A stretch of DNA of 64,000 nucleotides from Augochlora pura. Taxonomy: Eukaryota > Arthropoda > Insecta > Hymenoptera > Halictidae. Numbering within the stretch: position 1 is the first letter of the stretch; every line of letters starts with the position of its first letter. The position numbers and the translations under genes were made by a program. The notes below the pieces were generated by a model. It was not told where the DNA came from. It did not search any database and worked only from the letters and a program-made list of their open reading frames with translations. The stretch is taken from assembly GCF_028453695.1 (NCBI RefSeq), contig NC_135776.1, forward strand, positions 1,178,001 to 1,242,000. The letters run 5' to 3'. Of this stretch, positions 48,731 to 62,396 are shown one piece after another.

Positions 48731-50549
48731 AAGGCGGTCGAGACGACCGAGAATATTGGAGGTCGCGAATCGGGCGGGGCTAATAATATTTCTTCCGTGT
48801 CGCGATGACGGCTCGACCGCAGCAATAAATTGCTAATCGGCTCGATGTTCTTTCAGCAATTTCCGGCCGATTGCCGTTCTCTCCGCGTCCCGCGGTTCGC
48901 GTTCCCGTTCACGTTCCTGACGTCGTTCCCCACTAAATCTATATTTCTCGTTCCCACCCAACCGAAATCACTCGCCGTCCCCCGCTTTCGCCGCGGCATT
49001 AGCTCGATTGGAAAAAAATCTTTCGCGACCGTGCGAGCCTTTGAAAATTCGCCCGATATGGTCAACGCGATCCTCCGTGTTGCAGTTTTTTAAATTTGAA
49101 AAAAAATGCTTGGACTCGTAAATGCCTGTTGGAACAATGGAAACCGAAATCGAAGGGAACCGATGCGCGAACGCGCTTTTCATTCGGTGGCAGTGAAGGC
49201 GACAGTTGAATCGACTGCTATTCTTATTTTTACCATTCACTGCGTTTGATCGACGAACATTATTCATGGATACGATTTGGAAATTGCGTCGGGAAGTCGG
49301 GCGCGATCATGGAATACTATTCTCGGATAATAACTAACTTTATTAAACCGAACTAGATCTCGTAATACTTTCCATCAGTCGTGTTCAGAAATAAATTCGG
49401 ATAGACCGGGTACGATGGGGCGGTATTTTTGGAAGTTGCAGTTCTTCGAGCGAGCAAATGAATAAATAACGAAGAGACGTCGCGCGTCCGATTCTCGCGC
49501 GAACCAAGAGGAGCATCGGGTAATTGATTATCGACGCCATAGATTACAGGGTGACGGTCGTTTTATTCCTTTTTCTCTAACGGCGACGCAATGCGAGAAT
49601 TCCAGGCGAGTCGTCCCGCTGAAAGCTGCAAGAATTAAACGCGGCCGTAACGACCGGCCCGAGTCGAGCACAGCCGACACACCACTTTCTCCCCGATGTT
49701 TCGACCGTTCCTACTGAACTCGTTTCTTCTCTCTCTCTCTCTCTTTCCCCCCGGTCGATCACTGTTTTAACGCTCCAATGGATTATCCGTTGGCGAAAAT
49801 CCTCGCGCTAACCGTTTCTCTTTCGTATATCCTTTTTCGATAAATACTCGAGAGGAGGACGGTCTTTGAACATTTCCGTTCGCGAATCGGCTGCCGCTGT
49901 TCCACGATGATTCGCCGACGTGCTTACTGTTTTAATCTTCGCATAATCGGATGGGATCCCGGGGCGCCGCGCTCCGCGCCGCTCCGAACAATGGTCTCCA
50001 GAGTCGAAGGGATTAGTCGATTCTGATTATACGTTCGCCGGATTACGCTCGCGTAATCAACAAATTATTTACCGACAGATGAAAACTCTGCTCCCGGGAA
50101 TTCTTTAGGGTTAATCCTTTAACGCGCGCACAAATCGTTACCGCTGCGACGAGCGCGAGATTTCTGGCACACACACACGATGTAGAAGAAGAAATGCAAC
50201 AGACTCGATATGCTTTCAGAGTCGATAATCCTCCGGGGCGTTCGATAAACTGTTTCCGCTGTGAAGAAGGAATTCTTAAGAAAGACCGTAATCGAGAGAG
50301 GCGTCTCTTGACCTCGGCTTCGAGTCGATTAAGTGACAGCCCTTGCAATTAAGCAAAGAAGAGCGTTCGTTTGGATCCTGTCGTTTCAGACTTGGCTCGG
50401 ATAAATCTTGATTTAAACGGTGGCAAGAGTGGAATTTCTCGACGCGTTGCTGTTGAAAATCCTCGAAGATCGTCCGACTGTCTGGACACCGAATTTAGGG
50501 AGATCCCTCGACGAAGGTTCCGAACGGCTCTCGGCCGTGAGAAAGAAAC

Positions 50550-50575
50550 AAGAGAGAGAGAGAGAGAGAGAGAGG
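50550..50575. repeat. GA microsatellite
   Basis: About twelve GA units. Confidence 0.9.
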
Positions 50576-53039
50576 AAGGCGGCCGGAAGAGAGAAGAGAC
50601 AGTAAAATATCTGGTATCTCGGCTTTAAGGTCGGCCAGGCAGGTGCTTTCAGGCCATAAAAGCTGATTTCAACGCCGAAATCGAATCCCGACAGCGGCCT
50701 CTCCGATGGAATTCAGCTGTTCGCCTCCGATGGGCCACCGCTTCCTGGCAGTCGCAAAAGCTGCGAGATCCTATTCCCCGCGGGCCGGAAAAAGGGGTTT
50801 TATCGCGGCCTTTCACCAGGCCGCGCCCGAAAGGAGAGTTTTCCCGATAATGGATCAGCCCGGCTGGACGCGGCCAATCGGCTCCGGCCACTGCATCGAA
50901 ACTTATTCAGCCACGGGCCGGGTCGTGTCGGGCCGGGCCGGGCCGGGCTGGACCGAGCGCGCGCGCGAAAGGAAGGCCAACTTGTTCCAGCCGAGAAATA
51001 ATCTGTTGTGCAGCCGTGTTGCCGGCCCGTGTCGGCCTTGTTATCCGATCTAGCCCGGTAAACGAGCTTTTCCCTCTTTCGCACGGTCGCCCGTGGACCT
51101 CATCAAAATTCCACAAAGTCCAAAATATCCTCCTTTTGAATGAAACCGGCCCGCACGCCTCCCCCACAAGCGCAATGTTTTCCACGTTGCAGCTATGCTG
51201 TGGCAACGCGATCCGTTTCGCCGTTTGCCTTTGACGCGTAAAGCGATTAAGAAATTCCAGCGATGACTACCCTCTTTTACGAGATGCCTGCAACTTTGCT
51301 ACCGGTGGTTTCGAACATAATTTATTAAATACCGAAAGTATATAGAAGTGGCTGAAAATCTCGCAGATCGATCCCGAAGCTCTCGCCTCTTATTTCCCGA
51401 CACGTTACTCCCAAATACAATACGCGTTCCTGAAACACGTTCTCAAAGCATACAGCCGAAACAACGTGTAGCATTAAAATCGTGGGAGGTCAATTACCCG
51501 ACGAGCTTCGCAAAGAGCTCGCCGAGCGCGAGCGCGACGGGAGAGATTCTGGCGAAATGCACCGGTGTCGCCGCGCCGGTGCAATCACCGTAGGGCGCAT
51601 CGGCCAAGCAACCGGAACGTGCACGTGTGCAAGGTGTGTTGCGATCCCTCGTAAATCCACGGGAAATATCGGTGGCTTCGGTTCTCGCCATCTCGAAAGC
51701 ACAGTTTCCAGCGATCGAGCGCGATCGGGCGAGAACGCGAGGAACTCGGCCCTGGCGCGAATGCGATCCATCAGCTTCCTGATTTCCGTGCTATTGGCAC
51801 GCTCCGGTTTCATCAGAATTCCCGTGTCAGGGCTTCGGATATTTCCTCTTCTTTCCACTCCTCCCCCATCCTCCGCGCGCCCCTCACCGCCTCCACCGCA
51901 CGCTTTTCCTACACCGGCATCGTCCGTCCGGTCGCTTTCTTGCTCGGACCACTGTCTTTCATCCAACTTTTCAATCTTCGCTCGCGCTCGCGTGAAACGA
52001 GGCCACCACGCCGAACCCTTCCGATACTTTATTTAATTCGTTCTATCCGGCGTTCTATCGCGAAGCGGGTTTCGTGTTAGCTGGAAGTGAAAAGGATTTT
52101 GGAAGCCGGTGAGCATTCTCGAATTTTTCTGAAGCTCGGCGACACAGTTTTTCGGACGAGTCAGACTTTGAAACTTAAAACTCCGAAGACGGCTTCTTCT
52201 GCTTCGAATCGCAGCTAGGCATTTTTAACAATTTTTTAAAATAATAACAGTCCTTTGAAATAAAGCGTGGCAATCGAAAGGACTTCGATTTCCTAGCTCG
52301 TCGTACCTGCGGCGTCGATATCCGCTCGAATCGCAGTCGATGTTCGCGGAGGATCGTTGGCTGCCGATGACACTGATTGATTGGCCCTGTCCCCCCGGCG
52401 TTCTAGCCGGCTGACTTCGCCAGACGTGTCCATCGAGCCGCGGTAATATTTCTGTCGAGTGTTCCGCCGAAAATTAAAAGGCGAGCTTTGCCAACGCAGC
52501 GCCGTTAATTACGGGCCGGCATGAATCGGTCGCGGAATGGCCGAGCCACGGCCGAACGGGCCGTCAAACGCGCGCGTAAAACGGCCGCGTCGAGGACACC
52601 CCTCTAAATATTTGCTATCCCCGTTTGGTCCCTTCCTTGGGGATAGGCTACTACTACGACCTGGTGGAAATCAAAACCGTGCACGACTCCGCGGAAAATC
52701 CGGGGAAAATCCACGGAAAATCGCTGAAACTTCATCGTCTCGAACTGGAAGCTTGTTGATCGAGCTTCCCGTGGAGCTGTGCCGTGCCTTTGATTTACGG
52801 CTTAGCGGTTCCCGTTTGCTCGAGGTCCGCGTAAATACGGCACCGTAAACTCTGTCGGATCAGAATTCCAGGATTACCATTTGCCACCCGCCTTTATCGG
52901 CCATGCGTCTCTTCAAAAATCGTCCCGATGCGCTCTTGCGTTTCGTTGTCGCGCCATCGTTCAATTTCTCTGCCCTTAGCAGTCTAGCTGTTACGAGACG
53001 GTACCCAGTCTCGTCTTGTTTGCCCGTATTTCACTCGGT

Positions 53040-53125
53040 TGGCCATTATCTACCTGACGCGCATGCTTTGCTCGCGATCGACCGAATCTACTTGCCTGCC
53101 CAATCTCGAATAATTTCCCTTGGCT
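53040..53125 (-). repeat. Single AAGTAGA-family unit
   Basis: TCTACTTGCCTGCC at 53087-53100 shares a 12-mer exactly with the copies at 55778 and 55806. The surrounding text (TATCTACCTGACGCG before, CAATCTCG after) is also unit-like. Confidence 0.4.
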
Positions 53126-53939
53126 GGAAATGCGTACGCATCGAACGATAACAATTCAGATACCTTATAGCCTTAGCCGGCATCGTCGAAAAACGTTTCG
53201 CGCGGCTCTCATTGTTATCCGGCGAGCAAATATCAGCGCGCGCGTTCACAGAGGATATTTAATAGCTGGCAGGTAGTTCGGAACTGGCAGCATTTAATTT
53301 CGATCGTTGGGCAGAGAGTTATCTGTTTGGGCCGTGGGGCTGGGGGCGCGTCCGGGAGCGTTATTCCCACTCGTAATTTCGTGTAAATCAGTTTCCCGTG
53401 TCCCGCAAAGCTATAGTCCGGTTCAAAACGACGACTCGGCCGCGTCGCTGCTCGTTCCACGCTCCTAGGATTAGGCAACGATCTCGACCCGAGATCGGAT
53501 TTCAAGCGCGGATTTCAAGTACTCGAGGAGAGGAAAAATCACGCGAGCCGAGTTTTCACGACCTCCAAAGCCGGAGACGTCGTTGCGAACGGACGTTCCG
53601 CTTTACGAGACCGAAGTCGGCGTCTAATGAAATTAATCCGGCTACTGTCTCCGAACCGCGACGCCGTTACGCCGCCAGTTCTTCGATTCGAGATGAATTT
53701 TCAACGTCCGTACGAATACGAAATTCGCTGGAGGATCCCCGGGACCCGGCTCAGCGAGCAAACGGCTGGCTGAGTGGATGGGATCGCTCTGATATTAATA
53801 ACGGCCGTTATTTCGCCGGAGACCCGCGGCTGGAAATCGCGGAGATCCGGCTCGGTGTACTCTTAGGATCGTCCAAGAATCCAAGAGAGCGAGGCCTCCG
53901 CGCGGACGCTGAAACGTGGTTAACCGTTGTAATAGCGTC

Positions 53940-53963
53940 GCTCTCTCTCTCTCTCTCTCTCTC
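53940..53963. repeat. CT microsatellite
   Basis: About twelve CT units followed by CCGAGAGAAGAGAG. Confidence 0.9.
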
Positions 53964-55384
53964 CGAGAGAAGAGAGAATCGCTCTCCGCCATTTTTCCCG
54001 TAGGAAAAGGACGAGCGTCTGTCGGCGCGCATGCGTTTCTATTTCGGTTCGATTCATTTCGAGGCGGGCCACCGCCGCCGCCGCCGCCGCACCGCGACTT
54101 CCGACGCAGCCTGTACAAACGTTTCACGGAAATCCACTAATCGAAGAGCAAACGGTTAATTACCGGGCACCGAGCGGCCTACGACCGGGGCCGCGAAACT
54201 TCCCGAGCACCGTTTAAATTTCCATCGGAACACCGGCCGCGAAACACGCCCGCTTCTTACGGCATCGCGCGGTTTTAATTCGTTCCGCGATCATCAGCGT
54301 AAATCGCGAAACCGGAGGCGGCTTTTAATCCGTTTCGATACAGCGAAACGTGCCCAGCTGAACTCGTATCGGTCGGACGTTTTGATAGTAACTTGGCTTA
54401 AATTAAAGCTGGAACTGTCTACTCGAAGACGGTATATCGTAGACTACGAATGCATAGCGAGATCGTTTTGAACAAAATTGACGAACCGATCAATTCGAAG
54501 ACGACAGAGTAAATTCTCGCGAATAAACGATCTCGCGTTTAATTCAGAAATTCCGCGTACGTTTTTTCGCATAATGTATAGCAATCGCGTTTGCATGTCC
54601 CGGCGTGACTGGTCGTTTCCACGCGCGATTACAAGGCAATTTACATGGGCCGCGTAAATTATAATCCCCGATAGGACGCGGGACCGACCGGTCCGCGAGC
54701 GCAAATTCACGTTGGTCTCTAGCAACAGTTTGCGGAGCAGCGGCCGCGAGTCGTGATTATCTTTCGCGTTAATGCGCTGATTAACTAGCGCGTCGCGATG
54801 CGCTCGGTGCGCGACTGCGGCTGTTCGAAACGTTATGGCGTATCTATGATAGCCAGCGCTAAACATATCCCCCGTTACACAATTTCGAAATCGCTGGCGA
54901 GGGGCAGCGGCAGATCGCATCTTGCAATCGCCCGCGAGGCAAACAGATTTTTCGCAACGCGTCGTCGATCATCCCGGACCTCGGAATCGGACGATTGAAA
55001 TTCCCGAGCAACGTTCAAATAGGTAATCAGCGGAAAATTGCGAACGCGACACCGTCGACAACCGGACAATGCGCTTCAATATTAAAACTGAGCAACAATA
55101 ACAATAACAATAGAGGGTTTCTCCGTGAATTTCGGACGAAATTGGACGCTCGCGAAGCTTCCAACTGGCCAGATGACCCAATTTCCGGCATTGTTGTTCG
55201 GCTGCGCGCGCAATCCAATTTTAATATGCAATCGCGGGCGGGCGGCCGGGGTCCGGAGAGCTCGCTGGTACCGATCCGATAATAAATAATAATGAAGAGA
55301 CGTTTACAGGGGGACAGAGCAGCGAACGCAGGAACGCGTTGCGGCCCGGCTCTCTCCTCTCTCCCTCTCTCTCTCTGTTGTCTA

Positions 55385-55500
55385 TTCCGTTTTAATGGCC
55401 ATGAACGTTACCGCCTCGATTGCTCGCTAATTGCGCGGCATAATTAAGGACCGATAGTATAATTACGCGGCTGGCTATTAATGTAAGAGTTAACTCGGCG
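55385..55500. promoter_or_regulatory. AT-core block, possible conserved element
   Basis: Contains CCGTTTTAATGGCCATG, GCTCGCTAATTGCGCGG, CATAATTAAGGACC, GTATAATTACGCGG and GGCTATTAATG in about 115 bases with no simple repeat. It looks like a cluster of homeodomain-type sites. Confidence 0.25.
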
Positions 55501-55604
55501 AAACCGGCCGCTCGATTCCCGAAACCTAATCCATTGTGTGTACCTCCTTCAACGAATCGTTCTTTCCGTGCGGCTGGCTCCGTCGATTTCGGTGGTCTGA
55601 ACCA

Positions 55605-55890
55605 TGGTCGACTTGTTTCACTCGTTTCGCGCGATCCAATTACTTCGTTTGTCTGGCAGCGGCCCGTTGACTCTACTTGGCCGACTATAGTCGAAGTCGT
55701 TTCACTCGACTGGCTAGGAGCGACCGATTCTTCTTGTCTGTCCAAGGTGTTCTCCCGTGTGTCTACGGTGGACTGATTCTACTTGCCTGGTTCTAGACAT
55801 CCGAGTCTACTTGCCTGACTCTGGACAATTAACGTTGACTTTAGACAACCGATTCAACTCTTTTCGCTCTAGACGACTGATTTCGCGTGA
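55605..55890 (-). repeat. AAGTAGA minisatellite array, reverse orientation
   Basis: On the plus strand the 12-mer TCTACTTGCCTG occurs at 55778 and 55806, with close variants near 55672 and 55729 (TCTTCTTGTCTG). Units are followed by GACTCTGGACAACCGATT-like text. Its complement, CAGGCAAGTAGA, is the same family as the array at 6.9-7.85 kb. A further exact 12-mer lies at 53087. Confidence 0.5.
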
Positions 55891-57916
55891 CCGGCTAAAA
55901 GCGATAACGGTTTCTGCCGCTCATTCGTCAGAATCGAAGCACCGCCGTACAAATGGCTGCATATTAAATAGTTTTCCCGCGATTTCATCGCGAACGAAAT
56001 CCAATGGCGTCCCCGGCACTCTTTCAATCCCATTATCCAGAATTCCAAGGGAAAAATTTCTAAGGCCCGGTACACGTCGGGGACTCGAGTCACTTTCCTC
56101 GCTCTCGAAAGTATCGTTTTCATTCGTCCACCTGTTTGAAAGGCGGCCTTTGTCCGGCCGGCACCATGGCCGGACGATCAAACTCTTCACTAAGCCTTTT
56201 GTTCCACGCACGAAAGACCGCGGTGAACTTCGCTGAAAGAAGACTATCCCGTCCCGTCTTCGTCCCCGAAGCCTGTGCCCCCCTCGCCCTGCCCCGCCTC
56301 GTCTGCCCTTTGAATCGCGGTCAGGTTAATGAAAAACTAGCAGACCGCGCGCCTCCCCGGGGAATCTTCTGTTTCTCCCGGCAACACTCGGACACGCTTC
56401 GAGTTCGAGACTTTCGGCTTCTTCCGCGTCGATCGAACGATCTCTGTGCGACCGTTGGGACCGATGGAACGGCTCGACGGAATCGATCTCGCGGCCGATT
56501 CGTTAATACGTGCTGGAAACCGTTCGAACTGTGTCGAAGCGAATCCGATCTTCTGTTCGTTCGGACGCTAATTTAATTATTCCGGGGATCCGAAGTAGCG
56601 GCTGGCCTAATGACCGATCGAATCCGGGTTTGGTCCAGAGGGCATACCGGACACAGAGCCGACAGGGGGTGGTGTGGCTATTGCTCGCGCCTCTCTGTAC
56701 TTCTCTGCGGCATTTTGCCCGCTGCTTTCAGCCCGGCAAAGGAGGTCTGTGCATCCTGCGGGGCTTAACGAAGGATCTCGAGTACCGAGGCATTTCTCGA
56801 CAGATTTTTGCTGGCCGGTTGCGCGTCAGACACGCGAACAGAGCCGGACAGCCGAGGAAAAGAGAGAAAGGGAAAGGGCAATGGAAAGGGGTACGGCTGA
56901 AAGGAGGGTCGAGATGAAACGATGGTGAAGCTTTTCCGCGAATCGATAACGAGGAGAGTCGGGGCCGGGTCCGGGCCGGCAGCCAGAAAGAGGCGCAGGA
57001 AGACGTCTGTGCGGAACGAGACGGCAGACTACGTTGGCATGGCCAGCGATGAAAAACGGCTGCGAGGGCGCGAGAAGAATGCAGAAAACTGTCCCGGGCA
57101 AGTTGCAGGGAAAGTCGTGTCGCCGTCGGATAGAGCCGCTTGTCTGCGCAACGGTAAACGACGGCGCACGAGAACCGGGTGTAGGCAGAGCTCCAAGGTC
57201 GAGAGATGAGAGTCGCGTGTCAAAGATGCGAGCGTTCAAATGGTTCTTTTCAATTTTTTCGAGAGCGACCAGCTCTCGCCTCGTTGTTCCGGCGACACCT
57301 CGCTGCCGATGCATGCCTAACGCGCGCTCGCTGCCTGTCCCACCCTACGCCGCCTCTCCCGTTTTCTGCAACCCTCCAGTCGCGACTTCTGCAGCCTGAT
57401 TAATTTATCTGCCGAGAACAAGCCGAGCGAGACGCGTTTTGTCTCGCCACGAGACACTGCCTCGCGTGTCGCGGCGATGAATGCCGCTCGGCATCCTTTG
57501 ATTCTTCCAAGATTCTTGCGTCGCTTTGCGCCGCCTAGCATCGACGAAACGCTCGCGCTACTTTTCTGCATTCCTCTGGACGAATTTTGTGAAAATCGAG
57601 CGGATTATTTGCAATTTTGTCTCGTTCGAGCAACTCGCGCACCAATTTCTAGAGCATCGCTCCGGGAGGGCGCGCGTTCTCGTGGATTCGCGCTGATCGC
57701 GGAGCGAGACAGTCGTTAATTATTTTTCAGTGGAGCAAGAGCAGAGCCGGGTATTCGGATCGTCTTGGTCGCCGTGGCAACGAGACCCTGGCAAAGTCCA
57801 ATTTGCTAGGAGCGAAGCGAAGACTCGGGCCGGGCAGCGCGTCGCAGTGGAACAAGGACAGCTTTCGCCGGCCGAATAATTCAATTAAGCGGCATTACCG
57901 TGCACGTCCGAGGTTT

Positions 57917-57955
57917 TCTCCTCCTCTCTCTCCTTCTCTCTCTCTCTCGCTCTCG
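57917..57955. repeat. CT-rich tract
   Basis: Imperfect CT units with GCTCTCG at the end. Confidence 0.85.
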
Positions 57956-58678
57956 CTCGACGGCCGAACGAATCCATAGAGTCAACGTTATTGGTTACAT
58001 CAAACCAGGTAAGTAAATAGCTGCAGGGGCTTCCCTCCTTGCTCCGCTGGCAGAAGGGATTAGGCGTACACGGGACGCGCGCGCGCGCGCGGCTCCCGGC
58101 TCCCGTATGGTTGCCATTACCGTCGGCTTTAATCGAATTCTGCCAACGGGCATTCTGTGTCACGCGTTACAATCCTCGGACAAAGATGAGGGCTGACGTG
58201 CCGCGAAAGAGGATTCCGCGGCGGCACCGACGCTCCGCGGAGCCGCGCCAGCCTTGAACCGTCCCGTTGCACGCGAGTTTCGTTGCACACCGATCGAAGC
58301 CGCGATGCAGGTGCGACCGTTTCCGACCGAGCGACCCAGTCCTCGATCCTACAGAGGATTTTCGGCCGCGTCAATGTAAAGCTTCGTGCTTCCGGAACCG
58401 TTGGAAAATATCGGGAAAGGACTTTTTACATTTCTTTTTTTTCTCCTTCGTCGGATGAATCGAACGCCGTGGGATCTTCTGCGGGGGGAAAATCCGAAAT
58501 TGATCGATTCTTTAGCGGACCAGCGTCGATTCCTCAATGATATCACTCTGTCGTCACCGGTGACAGATACCCGCGCCTCGACGCAAACACGCGTCCCGAT
58601 GATCAATAAAGCGAAGAATGCAGTAGAATGTCACCGCTCGGTTCATCAATCACCTCCCACGGTGAAAACGCGGAGGAG

Positions 58679-58702
58679 AGAAAGAGAGAGAGAGAGAGAG
58701 AC
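58679..58702. repeat. GA microsatellite
   Basis: About eleven GA units with one A insertion. Confidence 0.9.
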
Positions 58703-59067
58703 AGAGCGCGAGTGAGGTCTCTGTGCACGCAAAAGTTAATCGCGCGATAAATAAGGATTTTTCCTCCGCCTCTGTGCGATCGCTCGAGGCGACCGATGAT
58801 TCCGCACCGCGGAGCTGCGTTGCGACATCCGATCGATCCGATCGCGAAACCAGCCGATACTTTAACGGCAAATAAAGAACTCGACGGTCCAGTTTTTTGC
58901 GGCAATTTTCAATTTATAAAGTCCGTCTTTTCCAATTTCGTTTCTTCCTCAAGTTACCGTCAACCACGGCGAGACGTATTCTTATCGCGTTGCGAAGAAA
59001 TTGGCAAGCTCCGAGAGCTCGCGAGAATTTTGCAACTCCCCTGCAACTCCGGCCAGCCACCCCCGCG

Positions 59068-59104
59068 AGTCGCGTCGCGTCGAGTCGAGTCGAGTCGAGT
59101 CGAG
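59068..59104. repeat. GAGTC / GCGTC pentanucleotide run
   Basis: Seven units, CGCGT passing into CGAGT; the same unit as at 17735. Confidence 0.9.
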
Positions 59105-61988
59105 CCGCGTCGCGACGCCGGGACACGGAAACAATGGAAGTTAACGAGCGCCTGCGCCGACAGAATAACGAAATCTTTTTGATTTCTGCCGTTCCGCGTC
59201 CAATCTCTCCGGCGCGACAGCCAGACCCCCGACGCGTTAGAATCGCGGAATTGTTCCGATCGGCGGCTCCGATTGAAACGGGCTGACATTTCCGTGCGAC
59301 GGCGGAGAGCAACGTCCTTCCAGGACTGCCTTCGACTGCCGTTCCCAGCCGGCGACTCTCGCCGCCGATAAAAGGTCCGCGACGCCTCCTATAGACTAAC
59401 CGAAACCGAGCGTCGCGATATCCGGCGATTTCACCGACGCGCGCGATTGATACGCCCTCGTTAATCTAGTTGTTTTGCGAGCGGCGCGGCGTAATCCGAG
59501 CGGCGAACTTCCCGGGCACGCTGTTTGCCCGAGAAAATCTAGAAAATCAACAGAGGATAATTAATCGTAGATCCGGCTGCGCGCGCGCGCGGGAATGAAT
59601 CCGTTGACCGTTTCATCGGCGAGTCCGCATAACGCGACCCTGAAATTCCCCGGTGTTTTGCAAACTTTGCTCATCCCTTTCGATGTAATTTGCAAAGGTT
59701 TCGTAGAAAAGTTCTACAGATTTCGCAGGAAGTAAAAATTTCGAAATACGATAACAGAAAAATTCGACGAAAAAAAGTTTTCCGTTTGAACGTGTGCTTT
59801 CATCGTCCGGCCGTAGAATGAACCCCGCGTTGATAGCTTCGAGCAGCGACGATCGGCGAAAGGGGATATTGCATCGGACGACGACGACGACAACAAGCAA
59901 ATTATGTTAAACATTTCCGTGATTAATCGCGCAACCAAGGGACGCGAAGCAGACAAACGAGCAAATGGACAAATTAATTAACGCGATCATCAAATCGAGC
60001 CGCGTATTTATAACGGAACAACGGGACAACGGTGCACGGACTGCCGCGTCGAAAAGAGAGGCGGCGCGGCGCCGTAAATCATCGGAAATTTATCTAGAAA
60101 CTGTGTATATGTATATATGTATATATATAAATGCGCCGTTAATATCGCGGGAAACCCGTTGATAACGCTGGGACCGGATCCGCGCGGGGGTCTCTACGCG
60201 TGTAATTGGAAAGTTGAGATTATACGGAGCGATTAGCCGGGGCCCTGTTAACGGATCGACTCCCGCCGATACATTATGTTTAATTAATATTCCGATAAGC
60301 AGCTCGGCAGTTCCATCGGCCCCCGTTTTTCTACCTCGAAATTCCATTTCGACCGAGTCCTTCGACACAAATCTGCCAATTAAATGTTACATAGGTTTTT
60401 CGATCGCGACGGTATTTTCCCGCCACGGGCGAGCGCCGTTCGTTAGTCGATTATCGCTTGAAAATGACTCTGTCCAATAAATATTTCCTCGAGCGCCGCG
60501 TTTCTAGGAAAAAAAACATCCCTCCTCGTCCTGCCTCGGAGCGCTTTCCAGCCCCGCGACGGGAGCTTTCTCAGCCTCGGCACGGAATCCCGAGAAACAA
60601 ATCGCTCGACGATACACGCTCGCCGCGACGACCCCTGTATCTTCGATCTCGTCGATGGATAGGGGTTGAAGAGGATTCGCGGGGGGTCCGCGAGTCGATT
60701 GAAAAGCGACATGGGGTGCCAACCGACCGGCAAATTGTTCTTGTCAATGCACGAATCGGATTCCGAAGAAGCAACGGAGACGCCGCGTCGCGTTTAGGGG
60801 TGCCTCCTCGATCTCTACCGTGCGATCAACTCGTCTGGGTTACGGTGAAATCTTTGCCGAGATCGGGAAGAGGGTGAGCGTCGCTCAAGAGACACCTAAG
60901 ACATCTCGAGGAACGAAATACAAGTAACAACGAATGTTCTCGGTAGTCGCGCGTTTCGCAACGCGACTCCGGTTTCCGTGAAACGCGGAAGCAACATTGA
61001 TATTTTAACGAAAGCTTTACGGCTGCAGCAAATAGACCAGCTATCTGTTTACGAGCCCGCGAGCAGCTCGCAGAAACACGCGCGATCTAATTATCCCGGG
61101 AAAACAGCGAGGAAGGTTTTTCCGCTGTCCGTGCGACGGGCGTGGCGCCGTCGCGTCGCCACGATTGTAATTAATCGCGGTTCCTTGTCGGCGATAATCG
61201 CAAATTCACGTATCCGATTCGTAACGCGATTCAATAGAATTATTGTTGCCGGTGCATTCAGACTTTGGGAAAAAATTGTTATTGGGCGGAGACGGGAATT
61301 TTTACGAACGCGGAGACGCGTTGCCGAACAACATTGAACAATATCGCAAAACATCGCGCGCGGAATTCATCTGGCAAAGCCGTTCTGGTCGGCGATACGT
61401 GACCAGCGACTGTGATTAATGAAATTCGGCTACGTTTACCGAACGTTTAACCAGTCGGTTTCGATTTAGCTTTTTCCCGACCGTTCGGGACTCGCGACAA
61501 ACACCGGCGGACTTTTCTGAAAATTTTCAAAGCGGAGGAACGTATAAGCTGTTTGTAAAAATATATTCTCGTCAACTATTTAGAGGAGAAGATGCTATCG
61601 GCAGCGACGCGGATAAGGACGGAGAAAGAGAAACGAATTTCTTGGAACGAAACAGCCTCGCCAGTTTTGAGGAGCGGACTTCGCGGCCCGAATGAAAGAT
61701 TCAATGGAAACGGGAGAGGCGATCGATAAATTTTCCGGGGGTGTACGCGATTTGCAATGGATGAGAGAGACTCCGATCGCCGCCATATTTCCCCGCGAAA
61801 TGTTTCCCACGTGTTCGAGGCCCGCAACTTCTCCGCCGCGGCCTGCCTCCGCCGCGATAAAACTTTTAATAAGTTCTCGTCGGCTTATACACGTCGGTGA
61901 TTCCCGACGGAGCCACCCCCGAAGCCGATGCCTCCGCCATTACGCTATTTATACACCGTTGTTTGTCCTCGAAACGACGTAGAACCGT

Positions 61989-62014
61989 GCTGCTGCTGCT
62001 GCTGCTGCTGCTGC
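61989..62014. repeat. CTG trinucleotide run
   Basis: Eight to nine perfect TGC units. No coding context supports a Gln or Leu tract. Confidence 0.9.
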
Positions 62015-62396
62015 TCCCCCGTGCACGGGGATGCCGCGTTTTTCAATCCCTTCTCGTTTTGCTTTATCCACAGTTCTCGACTCCGCGCGATTGCAACATT
62101 GTTCGGCAAAGAATTCCCCCGGAATTTTTCTCGATTTTTCGAGATGTTACCTTTGTATCGCCGCGACGAGAAACTCGGATATCCGCTACGAATTACAAAT
62201 GCGTCTGCCGCATTCGAATTTTCTAAAGACAGTTCCGCGGGCTCGAAAAATCCTGCGACGACTGCGTTTTATCGTCGCAATTGAAAAGATCCGTCGCGAG
62301 AGGGTGAAAAAAAAAGTAGAATGGCGGCGTCGCGGACGAAAAGATGGAACGCGAGATTAATTGGAGGGCGAAGTAAATGCGAAGTATGACACTCAC

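Larger units (their letters stand above)
48731..55604. other. Presumed intron or flanking DNA, part 3
   Basis: It holds CT/GA tracts at 49728-49746, 50550-50575, 53940-53963 and 55351-55378, a GGGCC run at 50929-50948, a CGC run near 54068-54085 and the single minisatellite unit at 53.09 kb. An AT-core block lies at about 55385-55500. No gene is supported. Confidence 0.4.
55891..62396. other. Presumed intron or flanking DNA, part 4
   Basis: It holds CT/GA tracts at 57917-57955 and 58679-58702, a GAGTC run at 59068-59104, a TATG/TA run near 60104-60128 and a CTG run at 61989-62014. One good plus-strand donor (58008) has only a weak, very short exon before it. No gene is supported. Confidence 0.4.

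Noticed and set aside
57707..57960. TTATTTTTCAG acceptor with an open plus frame to about 57970
   Set aside because: The frame runs into the CT tract, finds a stop, and has no donor in phase.
61989..62014. CTG run as a polyglutamine or polyleucine coding tract
   Set aside because: The surrounding frames lack splice sites and protein-like context, so it is treated as a microsatellite.
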